Positions 17,038 through 25,830 of a stretch of 64,000 nt of DNA are shown here, in pieces. The notes beneath the pieces are model-generated. The model was not told the DNA's origin. It saw only the letters and a list, made by a program, of their open reading frames with translations, and did not search any database. How positions within the stretch are numbered: position 1 is the stretch's first letter; every line of letters begins with the position of its first letter. This DNA is from Anthocerotibacter panamensis C109 (GTDB taxonomy: Bacteria; Cyanobacteriota; Cyanobacteriia; Gloeobacterales; Anthocerotibacteraceae), in contig NZ_CP062698.1 of the NCBI RefSeq assembly GCF_018389385.1, positions 1,491,501 through 1,555,500 on the forward strand, given 5' to 3'. Position numbers and translations under genes: made by a program.

Positions 17038-17976
17038 GTGTTCGGATTGCTGCGGGCGCACAGCCCTGGCTTTGTGCTGGGCCAATTATTACTGGTTTTC
17101 CTTGGGATTGGGGCCAGCCCTAGGGTCGAGGCAGCCGAGAAAAAAGTAGTGGTCACCACCTTCTCGGTCATCGCTGACATGGTCAACAACGTAGCCAAAG
17201 ACGCTGCAGTCGTGCAGTCTATCACCAAGGTGGGAGCGGAGATCCACGGCTACGAGCCCACCCCGAGCGATGTAGTCAAAGTTCAAAAAGCAGATCTGGT
17301 CTTGGACAATGGCTTCAATCTAGAGCGGTGGTTCGAGAAATTTTACGGCAACGTCAAAAAAGTTCCCCGCTTTACCCTGACCCAAGGCATCCAGCCGATG
17401 TCCATCAAAGAAGGCCCCTATCTGGACAAGCCCAACCCCCATGCCTGGATGTCCCCCCGCAATGCCCTCATCTATGTAGAAAATATCCGTAAAGCCCTAG
17501 TGAACGTTGACCCGACCAACAAGACAGCCTACAACACCAATGCTCAAGCGTATAGCGCCAAACTCAAGGCGCTAGACAGCGATATCCGCAAATCCCTGGC
17601 GACGATCCCCCCCGGCAAGCGCTATCTGGTGACCTGCGAAGGGGCTTTCTCCTACCTCATCCGGGACTACAACCTGAATGAGGTGTATATGTGGGCGATC
17701 AATGCCGATCAGCAGGGCACTCCCAGACAGGTGGAAAAAGTGATCAACACCGTCAAGGGCAACCGCATCCCGGCAGTCTTTTGCGAGAGCACCGTCAACG
17801 ATAAAGCCCAACGTCAGGTCGCCCAGGAGACTGGGGCCAGATTTGGCGGTACTTTTTATGTGGATTCCATTTCCCTCTCCGATGGTCCTGTACCGGATTA
17901 CCTAAGTCTGCTACGCTACGATGCCAGACTTATGCTCCAAGGACTAGGCGGGACGCTCTACGGTTCTTTGAAATAG
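17038..17976 (+). CDS. Manganese/zinc ABC transporter substrate-binding protein
   Basis: This second metal-binding receptor is the first gene of a three-gene importer operon. Unlike the divergent lipoprotein, it has a signal peptide with a probable cut after VEA-A (~32) and no lipobox Cys. Metal-site phrases are [28 protein letters not shown] and [10 protein letters not shown], which resemble MntC/SitA-type proteins more than ZnuA because there is no His-rich loop. The start is taken as the GTG at 17038, about 10 bases behind a GGGAGG site. The ATPase gene starts 28 bases downstream. Confidence 0.88.
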   Translation: MFGLLRAHSPGFVLGQLLLVFLGIGASPRVEAAEKKVVVTTFSVIADMVNNVAKDAAVVQSITKVGAEIHGYEPTPSDVVKVQKADLVLDNGFNLERWFEKFYGNVKKVPRFTLTQGIQPMSIKEGPYLDKPNPHAWMSPRNALIYVENIRKALVNVDPTNKTAYNTNAQAYSAKLKALDSDIRKSLATIPPGKRYLVTCEGAFSYLIRDYNLNEVYMWAINADQQGTPRQVEKVINTVKGNRIPAVFCESTVNDKAQRQVAQETGARFGGTFYVDSISLSDGPVPDYLSLLRYDARLMLQGLGGTLYGSLK

Positions 17977-18004
17977 CCCATCTAACCCATCAGTGGAGGT
18001 CAGC

Positions 18005-18772
18005 TTGGTACACGAAATCAGTATTCAGGTCCAGGGTGTCACCGTTAGCTATAGCGGCAACGTCGCCCTACGAGATGCCTATCTCGAACTGCGCTCAGGC
18101 TCGATTGGGGGCTTGGTTGGACCCAACGGGGCGGGCAAATCCACGCTTTTCAAGTCGATCATGGGGCTGGTGAGCCCGACTAAAGGGCAGGTCGTCGTCC
18201 AGGGTAAACCCATCAAAGCCGCCCAAAAGGCCAACCTCGTCGCCTATGTCCCCCAAGCGGAGGAAGTGGACTGGACTTTCCCGGTCAGTGTCTGGGACGT
18301 GGTCATGATGGGGCGCTACGGCTATATGAACATTTTGCGCATTCCCCAGGCCAAGGACCGCAAGGTGTGCGAGGAATCCCTGGAATTGGTGCAGATGAGT
18401 GAGTTTCGCAACCGTCAGATCGGAGAATTGTCCGGGGGGCAAAAAAAACGAGCTTTTCTGGCTCGGGCTTTGGCACAGCAGGGGACGGTCATGCTCTTGG
18501 ACGAGCCCTTCACGGGCGTGGACGTCAAGACCGAAAAAACGATTATCGATCTGCTCCTCAACCTGCGGGATGCGGGGCATACGGTCCTCATCTCGACCCA
18601 TGACCTAGGTTCGGTGAGCAGCTTCTGTGATCAGGTGATCCTAGTCAACCGGACGATCTTGGCCTATGGTCCAACCCAAGAAGTCTTCACCGAAGAGAAC
18701 CTGACGCGTACTTTTGGCGGGATGCTCCGCAATTTGAGATTTGACACCCCCCAACCCACACCTAGTACTTGA
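18005..18772 (+). CDS. Manganese/zinc ABC transporter ATP-binding protein
   Basis: This cytoplasmic ATPase powers metal import with the permease encoded next. It shows Walker [10 protein letters not shown], signature [15 protein letters not shown], Walker [13 protein letters not shown] and the switch His in STHDLGS. I chose the TTG at 18005 because GGAGGT at 17995-18000 is then a well-placed ribosome site; the upstream in-frame GTG at 17993 overlaps that site. Only 9 bases separate the stop from the permease start. Closest in type to MntA/SitB of Mn transporters. Confidence 0.9.
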   Translation: MVHEISIQVQGVTVSYSGNVALRDAYLELRSGSIGGLVGPNGAGKSTLFKSIMGLVSPTKGQVVVQGKPIKAAQKANLVAYVPQAEEVDWTFPVSVWDVVMMGRYGYMNILRIPQAKDRKVCEESLELVQMSEFRNRQIGELSGGQKKRAFLARALAQQGTVMLLDEPFTGVDVKTEKTIIDLLLNLRDAGHTVLISTHDLGSVSSFCDQVILVNRTILAYGPTQEVFTEENLTRTFGGMLRNLRFDTPQPTPST

Positions 18773-18781
18773 GGTATCTCC

Positions 18782-19693
18782 ATGGATTTGTCGCTCTTTC
18801 AAGCTATTTGGGGCTGGTTCGCCGAGCCCTTGCAGTATGAATTCATCCAAAAGGCAATTCTCGTCAGTGCTCTGGTGGGTGTGGTCTGTTCGGCGCTCTC
18901 TTGCTACATCACGCTCAAGGGCTGGTCGCTGATGGGGGATGCGGTCTCCCATGCAGTGCTTCCGGGCGTGGTCCTCTCCTATATCGCCAATGTACCCTTT
19001 TCGATAGGGGCGTTTATTTTTGGGCTGGGATCGGCGGTTGGGATCGGCTTTATCCGGTCGCAGACGCGCATCAAAGAGGACGCCTCCATGGGCATTGTCT
19101 TTACGGGGGCTTTTGCGCTAGGTCTGGTGCTTGTCTCTAAGACTCCCAGCAATATTGACCTGCAACATATCTTGTTCGGCAATGTCCTAGGCATCACCAA
19201 TGCCGACATGCTCCAGACGTTTATTATTAGCGGGGTAACGCTCACCACGATCCTGGTATTCCGTAAGGATCTGCTGTTATTTTGTTTTGACCCGACCCAC
19301 GCCCGTGCTATCGGCCTCAATACCCAATTGCTCAACTACATGCTCCTTGCGTTACTCTCCTTGACCATTGTGGCAGCGCAGCAGACTGCCGGGATTACGC
19401 TGGTGGTAGCGATGCTCATCACCCCTGGAGCGACAGCCTATCTATGGACCGACCGCTTTGACCGCATGATCTGGATTGCAGTGGGCATCGGTGTCATCAC
19501 GAGTGTGATGGGCACCTACCTGAGCTATCATCTGGATGCCTCTACCGGAGGGACAATTGTGTTGCTGATGACGGGCTTTTTCCTCGCCACAGCCCTCTTG
19601 GCTCCCAAGCACGGGCTACTCGGACGCGTCTTTAAGTTCCAGGCTGCCGGAAAAACTGCGGTTGGGGCGATTGAGAGTACGCCCTCCAGTTAG
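18782..19693 (+). CDS. Manganese/zinc ABC transporter permease
   Basis: This polytopic inner-membrane protein (303 residues) of the ABC-3 family forms the metal channel with the preceding ATPase. About eight hydrophobic helices can be traced, beginning KAILVSALVGVVCSALSCYI. The loop SLMGDAVSHAVLPGV is the family's conserved segment, followed by GFIRSQTRIKEDASMGIVF and MLITPGATAYL. It is last in the operon SBP-ATPase-permease, and converges with a Nudix gene at 19710. Confidence 0.92.
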   Translation: MDLSLFQAIWGWFAEPLQYEFIQKAILVSALVGVVCSALSCYITLKGWSLMGDAVSHAVLPGVVLSYIANVPFSIGAFIFGLGSAVGIGFIRSQTRIKEDASMGIVFTGAFALGLVLVSKTPSNIDLQHILFGNVLGITNADMLQTFIISGVTLTTILVFRKDLLLFCFDPTHARAIGLNTQLLNYMLLALLSLTIVAAQQTAGITLVVAMLITPGATAYLWTDRFDRMIWIAVGIGVITSVMGTYLSYHLDASTGGTIVLLMTGFFLATALLAPKHGLLGRVFKFQAAGKTAVGAIESTPSS

Positions 19694-19709
19694 ACAGGGC
19701 GAGCAAAGA

Positions 19710-20147
19710 TCAGCACAAACGGGGACGTAGGCCATAGTCTCGATAGCGAAAATAGTCGCGCAGGATTTGGTCGTGGTCAAAACATAGATCCGTCGGGATG
19801 CGCCAGGGTTCAAAGATACTTAAGCCCTTGGCGTCATCGGCGGCTTGGGGCTCTCCCATTGCCTGCGCAATAAAGACGATGCTCAGGGTGTGCTTACGCA
19901 GGTCGCGGTGGGGATCGGAGTAGACATGGAACTGCTCTATGAGGTCTACCATCAGACACGTCTCCTCCTGCGCCTCGCGTCGGGCTGCTGCCTCGACCGT
20001 CTCGCCATAGTCTACAAAGCCCCCCGGAAGCGCCCAGCCATAGGGCTCAAAGCGGCGCTCAATCAAGATGATGGGCCGGTGGGGACGGTCCACAAGTTCG
20101 ATGAGAATATCGACCGTGGGGGCGGGGTTACGGTAGGTCGGGGTCAT
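19710..20147 (-). CDS. Nudix hydrolase
   Basis: This 145-residue protein carries the full Nudix box, GGFVDYGETVEAAARREA followed by QEE (GX5EX7REUXEEXGU pattern with small deviations), so it should hydrolyse a nucleoside diphosphate linked to another group, with Mg2+. The substrate cannot be predicted. The start is taken at MTPTYRNPAP because the conserved fold begins there; an upstream in-frame start at 20198 would overlap a separate 33-codon ORF. That tiny membrane-protein ORF lies 10 bases upstream and is probably co-transcribed. Confidence 0.85.
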   Translation of the reverse strand: MTPTYRNPAPTVDILIELVDRPHRPIILIERRFEPYGWALPGGFVDYGETVEAAARREAQEETCLMVDLIEQFHVYSDPHRDLRKHTLSIVFIAQAMGEPQAADDAKGLSIFEPWRIPTDLCFDHDQILRDYFRYRDYGLRPRLC

Positions 20148-20157
20148 GGTGAATCGC

Positions 20158-20259
20158 TCAGGATTTTTTACCGAACTTCTGCCAAAAATAGAAGCCAATG
20201 AGCGTCATCCCCAGCAACCAAGCTCCGGCCAGCATCAGTCTGGCATAATCCAGGTACAT
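20158..20259 (-). CDS. Very small membrane protein (33 aa), unknown
   Basis: This short ORF encodes 33 residues: a charged start MYLDYAR, one hydrophobic helix (LMLAGAWLLGMTLIGFYFW) and a basic end KFGKKS, so the C-terminus probably faces the cytoplasm. A GAGG ribosome site lies about 7 bases before the ATG, and the Nudix gene starts 10 bases after its stop. I compared it from memory with small photosystem and cytochrome b6f subunits (PsbI, PsbM, PetG, PetN, Psb30) and saw no clear match. It could be an uncatalogued small subunit of a membrane complex. Confidence 0.5.
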   Translation of the reverse strand: MYLDYARLMLAGAWLLGMTLIGFYFWQKFGKKS

Positions 20260-20377
20260 GGGTCGTCCTCGCGTGTCCTCCCATTCTGGCCTAGCGCTAG
20301 GAATTCGGGGAAATAGTCGAGGGCAGCACGAAGCGCTCCTGCTATGGTATTAAAGTCTGCGAGCAGAGAGTACTGAC

Positions 20378-20665
20378 GTGAGCGAACAGGATAGCCGCTT
20401 TGGGGATGGTCTGACGATTGGCGTCCTAGTGGGGGGGCTGTTTGGCGGGGTGGTGGGAGCCTTTTTAGCCAACCGCTTTCTGACAGCGCCCGCCAAGAAT
20501 GCTGCCAAGCCCACCGCCATCCTGGATGAGGTTCAAAAAAATACCGAAGAAGTCCTCGGGGATGCCCGCCGCAATCTGGAGGAAAAGATCACGCAATTGA
20601 ATGACGCCATCGAACTAGCCCGCCAGCGTCTGGCCTCTTTGGAAGATGCCAAGTCGCAGGATTAA
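20378..20665 (+). CDS. YtxH-like membrane-anchored coiled-coil protein
   Basis: The 95 residues consist of a Gly-rich hydrophobic helix (LTIGVLVGGLFGGVVGAFLA, ~11-30) followed by a soluble amphipathic helix rich in Glu, Lys and Gln. This is the layout of YtxH-type small general-stress proteins. The start is a GTG. Role unknown. It is followed after 51 bases by a yggT-family gene on the same strand. A 12-bp perfect palindrome (20290-20301) lies upstream and may be part of its control region. Confidence 0.7.
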   Translation: MSEQDSRFGDGLTIGVLVGGLFGGVVGAFLANRFLTAPAKNAAKPTAILDEVQKNTEEVLGDARRNLEEKITQLNDAIELARQRLASLEDAKSQD

Positions 20666-20716
20666 GTTTCTTGAATTACCCTGGAAATAGGACCCGCATG
20701 GAGGACCGGACACAGC

Positions 20717-20974
20717 ATGTTTGATCTCATTTTGCCAACCCTGGCTAACTTCCTGGTCTATTACAGCTACATCATCATTGGTCGGGTTCTGCTCTCTTGG
20801 TTCCCTAATATCGACTGGTTCTCCCAGCCGTGGGCTACGCTCAGCCAGTTGACAGACCCCTACCTCAATCTGTTTCGCCGCTTTATCCCGCCGATAGGGG
20901 GCTTGGATATCTCTCCTATTGTGGCGCTCCTGTTGCTGCAATTTGTCTCAGGTGCCGTAAGTTCTGTTGCCTAA
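20717..20974 (+). CDS. YggT (YlmG) family membrane protein
   Basis: The 85 residues form two hydrophobic segments with the family phrases RVLLSWFP and LTDPYLNLFRRFIPP, followed by GLDISPIVALLLLQF. In cyanobacteria and chloroplasts YlmG proteins affect nucleoid and division-site organisation and cofactor assembly on the membrane, but the molecular role is not settled. It sits just upstream of the BtuF-like gene, whose chosen start is 4 bases after this stop, so the two are probably co-transcribed. Confidence 0.88.
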   Translation: MFDLILPTLANFLVYYSYIIIGRVLLSWFPNIDWFSQPWATLSQLTDPYLNLFRRFIPPIGGLDISPIVALLLLQFVSGAVSSVA

Positions 20975-20978
20975 CCCT

Positions 20979-21914
20979 ATGTCCCGTCTAGTCTCTCTAT
21001 TGCCCAGTCTGACCGAAGTCCTCTGTGCCCTGGGGCTAGAGGACCAATTGGTTGGCGTGACCCACGAGTGCGACTATCCTGCCGGGGTGGGGGCTAAGAC
21101 CGTGGTGACGACGACGACCCTCACCCACGATCTAACCAGCCTCGAAATCGAAGAGCAGGTCCGCGAGCAAATCCAGGGCGAGCCCAGCTTGTACGGCTTA
21201 AACCTGGCCGAACTCCAGCAGTTAAAACCGGACCTTATCTTCACGCAGGGGCTGTGTGACGTGTGTGCGGTCTCCGAAACCTTGGTCCACACGCTTGCCC
21301 GTCAGTTGGACCCAGTGCCTCGGGTGGTCTCGGTCGCTCCGACGCGGTTGGCTCATATCCTCGATAGTATTGCGTTCATCGCGGCTGAGACGGGTACCGA
21401 AGACCGGGCTCAGAAACTCCTGGCGGACGCCCGTCAGCGCGTGGACTACATCCAGGAAACGGTTCAGGCTTTGACCCACCGCCCTCGGGTCTTCGGTCTG
21501 GAATGGCTCGACCCGCCCTATGTCAGTGGTCACTGGATGCCTGAGCTGATCCACCTTGCTGGAGGCACCGCTTGGGGGGAGCCCGGAGTGCCCTCGCGGC
21601 GGGTGACGTGGACGGAAGTAGCCGATTTCGCACCCGAGGTGGTAGTCGTGTTGCCCTGTGGTTTTACCATTGACCGGACCTGGCAAGAACTGCACTTATT
21701 ACAAGAGAACCCGGTCTGGCAGAACCTACCGGCTGTCGTCCAAGGGCGTGTCTATATCGTGGATGGCAACAGTTATTTCAACCGTCCGGGTCCGCGCATA
21801 CTCGATTCGTTGGAGATTTTGGCTCAGCTACTCCATCCACAGGCGTTCCAGGGGCTTGCTCCTCCAGATTCTTTTATCCCTTATCCATCTGCCGGAGCGC
21901 TCACGGGTTGTTAG
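20979..21914 (+). CDS. BtuF-like cobalamin/iron-siderophore-type substrate-binding protein
   Basis: This 311-residue protein has the helical-backbone type III binding fold (BtuF/FhuD-like): RLVSLLPSLTEVLCALGLED at the start, then VGVTHECDYP, LKPDLIFTQGLC and LNLAEL. It lacks a signal peptide, and in many bacteria such leaderless homologues are annotated as cobalamin-binding proteins. The ATG at 20979 was preferred over the TTG at 20967, which overlaps yggT. The Cys pair in CDVCAVSE is characteristic of this subgroup. It might assist cobalamin use by QueG and other B12 enzymes; that is inference only. Confidence 0.75.
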   Translation: MSRLVSLLPSLTEVLCALGLEDQLVGVTHECDYPAGVGAKTVVTTTTLTHDLTSLEIEEQVREQIQGEPSLYGLNLAELQQLKPDLIFTQGLCDVCAVSETLVHTLARQLDPVPRVVSVAPTRLAHILDSIAFIAAETGTEDRAQKLLADARQRVDYIQETVQALTHRPRVFGLEWLDPPYVSGHWMPELIHLAGGTAWGEPGVPSRRVTWTEVADFAPEVVVVLPCGFTIDRTWQELHLLQENPVWQNLPAVVQGRVYIVDGNSYFNRPGPRILDSLEILAQLLHPQAFQGLAPPDSFIPYPSAGALTGC

Positions 21915-21945
21915 GATAGCTAGGGCAATCAAGGATGACGGACCT

Positions 21946-22893
21946 ATGAAGGTAAACAGCCCCTGGCTACGGGATTCCCTGGTACTCTTCACCTGTCTGG
22001 TAATGGGTGGTAGCCCAGTTCTAGCCGCTCCGCTCGTCGGTAGTGACGGTGGGACTGCTCGCTTGGTAGGAAGGGTCGTCAACGCTCAGGGCAATCCCCT
22101 GCCGGGGGTCGAGGTGCAGTTGGGCTCCCTCACCGCGACCACAGACGCCAGTGGCACCTACACGCTCGATAAGGTCCGCAGTGCTCAGTGGGCAGTGCTC
22201 TTTCGGCATCAGTCCTATGAGGCTACCCAGGCTAGGGTCTGGCTCTACGACAACCTGACCACAGCGCAGGATGTGGTCCTTATCCCGCCGGTCGTCCCTC
22301 AATCTCAGACTTTAGTGGGGCTTGTGGGTGTGGGTTCTTTGCCCAAGACCGACCTATTGGCGCAGCGCCTCGCTGAGGACATGGTCCGTCTGAAAGGCTT
22401 CCCGCTCAAGCAACCCCTACAGTACTTCGATCGTAGCCAATTGGAGCCGGTGGCCCAAAAGCTCAAAGCCCCTCTGGCCGAAATCCTTGACCGCGACCGC
22501 CAAAACCCACAATTGGTCGGGGAGTTTTTTCGCTATTTGGGTGTCAAGGCTCTGGTTATCACCCGGATCGATGCCCTAATCCAGCCTGAATCCGGTACCA
22601 CAAACTCCCGGTTGCGCTCCAAAAGCCGTATCGAACTCTGGCGCTTCAACGGTGACCGCCTCCAGATTCAGTATTTGGCTGAAGAGGGGACGGAGGAAAA
22701 AGCAGACCAACTGTTGAACGAAGCTGAAGCCAATGCCCTACTCCAGATCCAGGTGACCAAGATGGCGAGCACCATCAGCCAGCGCTGGCAAGAGAACAAA
22801 AATCCCTGGTGGCAGCCTTACCTAGGGGACCTCAAGCCCCAACCCACCCCCCGAGAACTACGGACCACCGTCGAGATTGTCTCCGGTCCTTAG
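21946..22893 (+). CDS. Secreted protein with carboxypeptidase-regulatory-like domain
   Basis: I recognise only the first part. A signal peptide ends near VLAAPL (~28), and residues ~36-110 form a carboxypeptidase-regulatory (transthyretin-like) beta sandwich, with GRVVNAQGNPLPGVEVQLG and TDASGTYTLDKV. The remaining ~200 residues (SQTLVGLVGVGSLPK, YLGVKALVITRIDALI) resemble the TolB/CsgG-like envelope fold that I also see in the protein at 12530. The translation start is the ATG at 21946, 14 bases behind AAGGA. It is probably periplasmic. An upstream extension in the same frame is only open frame through the previous gene. Confidence 0.65.
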   Translation: MKVNSPWLRDSLVLFTCLVMGGSPVLAAPLVGSDGGTARLVGRVVNAQGNPLPGVEVQLGSLTATTDASGTYTLDKVRSAQWAVLFRHQSYEATQARVWLYDNLTTAQDVVLIPPVVPQSQTLVGLVGVGSLPKTDLLAQRLAEDMVRLKGFPLKQPLQYFDRSQLEPVAQKLKAPLAEILDRDRQNPQLVGEFFRYLGVKALVITRIDALIQPESGTTNSRLRSKSRIELWRFNGDRLQIQYLAEEGTEEKADQLLNEAEANALLQIQVTKMASTISQRWQENKNPWWQPYLGDLKPQPTPRELRTTVEIVSGP

Positions 22894-22924
22894 ACCTCAT
22901 GCTGCGCTCAGGGCAGAGCCAGGG

Positions 22925-23137
22925 TCACTGGAGGTCGGGGCGCTTGTCCAGATCATCATATTTTTTTTGAATCTCGTCGGTCTTCTGTTGCAGCTTTTGT
23001 TGGTATTGCTCGGTGCGCAACTTTGAGGTTCCCGTGGCCGGGTCCTGTACATTGAGGGTCTTTTGAAAGGATTGGGCCGACAGGTAGAAGGCCAGTCCCA
23101 AGGCTACCACTAGGGCCAGCAGCGTCAGGTTTCGCAT
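22925..23137 (-). CDS. Small membrane-anchored hypothetical protein
   Basis: The 70 residues start with a membrane helix (LTLLALVVALGLAFYLSA) and continue as a highly charged Gln/Lys-rich helix (KLQQKTDEIQKKYDD). It is probably a single-pass anchored coiled coil. No function is evident. It lies between convergent genes: the carboxypeptidase-regulatory-like gene ends at 22893, and the FAD monooxygenase ends upstream on the same strand. Confidence 0.55.
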   Translation of the reverse strand: MRNLTLLALVVALGLAFYLSAQSFQKTLNVQDPATGTSKLRTEQYQQKLQQKTDEIQKKYDDLDKRPDLQ

Positions 23138-23198
23138 GGCAGGGACGACTCGTTTAGAGGAAGTATACCCAGCCCTTGAGGAATTGCTCCGGGAGCAC

Positions 23199-24842
23199 TC
23201 AGCCGATGCTGAAAAAGTGGGATAGATACGTGCTCACGTCCGTCCCGTCCATTCTGCGGCTGCGGAACCCCACATAGCCGTCGGGGCGGAGCAGATAGAG
23301 ACCGCCCTCCTGGGCACCGTAGGCTAAATGCAAAGCAAGCTGCGGATCGAGCAAGACTAAGGGCTGCTCCTTGAGGTCGGTGGGGGGATCTTTGCCCGGA
23401 ATCACAAGATATACGGCCACATGCGGCCCGTATTGGTTCTGTACTTGATGGCCTAGCGCCAGCAGGTTGCGGTAGTTGGTCGGGGTCGAGCGCAGGCCCC
23501 CTAGCAGGAGTAGCAGATGACCAGGACCGCGCAGCAGTTCATAAATTCGGGTGGTCACACCGTCCTTAGCGCTCAATAGCGCAATATCTAGGGCGCGGTC
23601 TCCCGGAGCCGGACCCGCACTAAAACGAGCCCCGCCCCGCGACTCCCCGACGATAGGGCTATGACGATAGTTGACATTGATCTGTGCCAACGCCCGCCGC
23701 ATCTGATGTTGGATGAATTCCTGGCTAAATAGAAGCTCCAACAAGGTGTTGCGCAGCCACTGTGCCAAGGGATGGTGCAGGGCAAACGCTCGCGTCAGCA
23801 GGTCTGTCGCCCAGAGGACCCCCTGCCCTACGGGACGCCGCTCTTGGTCGTAGCTGTCGAGCAGGTCAGCACAAGCCGCTGCTGTATGGACCAAAGCCAA
23901 TTTCCAGGCCAGGTTGTAGGCATCTTGAATCCCCATATTCATGCCCTGACCACCAACGGGACTGTGGATATGGGCTGCGTCTCCAGCGAGAAACACGCGC
24001 CCCTTGTGATAGGTCGGGACGATGCGGCGATGTATCCGAAAGCGGGCTAGCCATACAGGGTCGCTCACCACCATATTCCCCGGTCCTCGGGCTTCCACTA
24101 ACGCCTGAATCTCTGCCAGCGTGGGTCCGCGGGGTGGTTCAGCTTCCCAAGGGGCGGTGGCAATCAAACGAAAGATCCCTTTACCCAAAGGAAGCACCCC
24201 CCAAAGCCCCTCAGGGGCAAAAAACATATGCGTTTCCTCAGCGGGGTAGGACCAATGCAACCGGACATCAGCTAGGAGAAATTCTTCTTCATAAGGGAAT
24301 CCAGCGAAGGGCAGCCCCAGGGTATGGCGGACAGTACTGTGCGCCCCATCGCAGCCAATCAACCAGCAGGTGCGCACGGCTTCCTCGTGCTCATCCGCAT
24401 GCCGTAGCGTAGTGGTAACACCCTGCTCATCTTGAGTGAAGCCAAGAGCCTCCACCGAGCGCTCCACACGCCCTCCCAAACGCTCTAGATGCGTTTCGAG
24501 TACCGCCTCCGTCTCATGCTGCGCCAGAAAGAACATGAATGGGTAGGTACTTTCGAGTTTATCTAGGTGCATGTGAGCAATGCGGCGCTCCCCAGCATAG
24601 AGGTTTACCCCCTTGACCTGTACCCCGCGTGCGATGGTTTCCTCTGCTATCCCCATAGCATCAAACAACTCCAAAGTCCGGGCATGGACCCCAAAAGCCT
24701 TGGAGTGCAGCGAACGGGCTGGTCTTTTGTCCACAATCCGGCATGGCACACCCCGGCGGGCCAGTTCAGCCGCCATAACCAACCCGGTCGGCCCTGCCCC
24801 TACGACTAACACTGCGTTCCCGTTGCCTGATGGTTCGGTCAT
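23199..24842 (-). CDS. FAD-dependent aromatic-ring-type monooxygenase
   Basis: This class A flavoprotein hydroxylase uses NAD(P)H and O2. The 547 residues show the FAD motif VVGAGPTGLVMAAELARRG at the N-terminus, the DG motif IGCDGAHSTVR (~185) and the ribityl-binding GRVFLAGDAAHIHSPVGGQG (~285). The final ~130 residues look like the thioredoxin-like cap found in phenol hydroxylase/PheA-TfdB relatives and polyketide-tailoring oxygenases. The substrate is unknown and no aromatic catabolic or polyketide cluster surrounds it. Confidence 0.85.
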   Translation of the reverse strand: MTEPSGNGNAVLVVGAGPTGLVMAAELARRGVPCRIVDKRPARSLHSKAFGVHARTLELFDAMGIAEETIARGVQVKGVNLYAGERRIAHMHLDKLESTYPFMFFLAQHETEAVLETHLERLGGRVERSVEALGFTQDEQGVTTTLRHADEHEEAVRTCWLIGCDGAHSTVRHTLGLPFAGFPYEEEFLLADVRLHWSYPAEETHMFFAPEGLWGVLPLGKGIFRLIATAPWEAEPPRGPTLAEIQALVEARGPGNMVVSDPVWLARFRIHRRIVPTYHKGRVFLAGDAAHIHSPVGGQGMNMGIQDAYNLAWKLALVHTAAACADLLDSYDQERRPVGQGVLWATDLLTRAFALHHPLAQWLRNTLLELLFSQEFIQHQMRRALAQINVNYRHSPIVGESRGGARFSAGPAPGDRALDIALLSAKDGVTTRIYELLRGPGHLLLLLGGLRSTPTNYRNLLALGHQVQNQYGPHVAVYLVIPGKDPPTDLKEQPLVLLDPQLALHLAYGAQEGGLYLLRPDGYVGFRSRRMDGTDVSTYLSHFFSIG

Positions 24843-24936
24843 CGCAGGATCTCCTGACAGTTCTATCTTTAATGAGTACCAATTTTTTGCAGGAGCAGTA
24901 CTCCCAGAAGAGATAGTTTAGTGCGCAAGTCTGCGG

Positions 24937-25209
24937 CTAAAGCGGAGCGAAAGGGACCAGAGATTTGATGAGTTTACGGATACGCAACAGGAGGATGAGT
25001 TCCTTGAGCTTGGCACTGAGTTTGGGCGGGGGCGGAGCTTGGAGTTCTCCTTGCAAACGGGCATACTCCCCCAAGGTCAGACGGCGGTTGTCCAAGGGTG
25101 AGCGGGCATAATCAAAAGTTTCGAGGCGGGCGACTTCTTCCACCGTTTCCTCCTTGGTCTGAGCCAAAACAGGAGAGACCAGAAGCGCCATGAGCAGGGC
25201 GAATCTCAT
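24937..25209 (-). CDS. Small exported protein, unknown
   Basis: From the ATG at 25209 this is a 90-residue protein with a signal peptide ending at VLAQ (~17). The mature part contains RLETFDYARSPLDNRRLTLG and a hydrophobic basic end (LLLRIRKLIKSL). I chose this start because the signal peptide begins there; an in-frame start at 25257 would put extra residues before it. The end could bind a membrane surface. It is divergent from another exported protein at 25383, with ~170 bases between for the two promoters. Confidence 0.55.
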   Translation of the reverse strand: MRFALLMALLVSPVLAQTKEETVEEVARLETFDYARSPLDNRRLTLGEYARLQGELQAPPPPKLSAKLKELILLLRIRKLIKSLVPFAPL

Positions 25210-25382
25210 CGTCCAAAACCAGCGATGAAGTACCAGAAGCGGTCCAAACTGAGCCACAACGCAAAGGATTGTCCCTTACCATAGCATGTAGCGACTGACC
25301 GACTAGGGACCTTTCTATGACCCTTAGCGTCCAAGTAGATGTTCCCCTCTCGAACGTATGCAGTGCCCTTGGAGTAGTACCG

Positions 25383-25808
25383 ATGAACGTCAAGCTCTGG
25401 CTTATCCCCGCTTTGTCTATGCTGGTTGTAGCTGGTCCTCAACCTGCACTCCTCGCCCACCAACTAAAATCGGATAAAACGGTCGGTGCTCTGATGCACC
25501 TAGAGCCCAACGATTCCCCCCAAGCAGGGGTGCCCACAACCGCTTGGTTCAACTTAGTGAAGCGTGGCGGGGAGAAGATCTCCCTTACCCAATGCGCCTG
25601 CACCCTGTCTATCTACCAGGGTCCGCGCCCCCTTTTAAATCCCGCGCTGACCCCAGGTAAAGAAGGAGATGTTCAGGGTATCCCCACCGCCTTGGTCACC
25701 TTCCCGGAACAAGGCAGCTACCGGCTGGTCCTCTCCGGTCGCCCCAAAATCAAGAGCACTAGCTTTGAACCCTTCACCCTGAGCTGGAACGTCCGCGTAT
25801 CGCACTGA
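25383..25808 (+). CDS. Secreted beta-rich hypothetical protein
   Basis: From the ATG at 25383 the 141 residues have a signal peptide (MNVKLWLIPALSMLVVAG, cut near LLAHQ). The mature domain reads as a small beta sandwich: GVPTTAWFNLVKRGG, QCACTLSIYQG, GSYRLVLSGRP. This is reminiscent of YtkA/CopC-like periplasmic domains, and a CxC motif with a nearby His might bind metal, but I cannot assign it. It converges with the SbcD-like gene. Confidence 0.6.
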   Translation: MNVKLWLIPALSMLVVAGPQPALLAHQLKSDKTVGALMHLEPNDSPQAGVPTTAWFNLVKRGGEKISLTQCACTLSIYQGPRPLLNPALTPGKEGDVQGIPTALVTFPEQGSYRLVLSGRPKIKSTSFEPFTLSWNVRVSH

Positions 25809-25830
25809 TTTCTTGGGCGCTCCCGAATGC

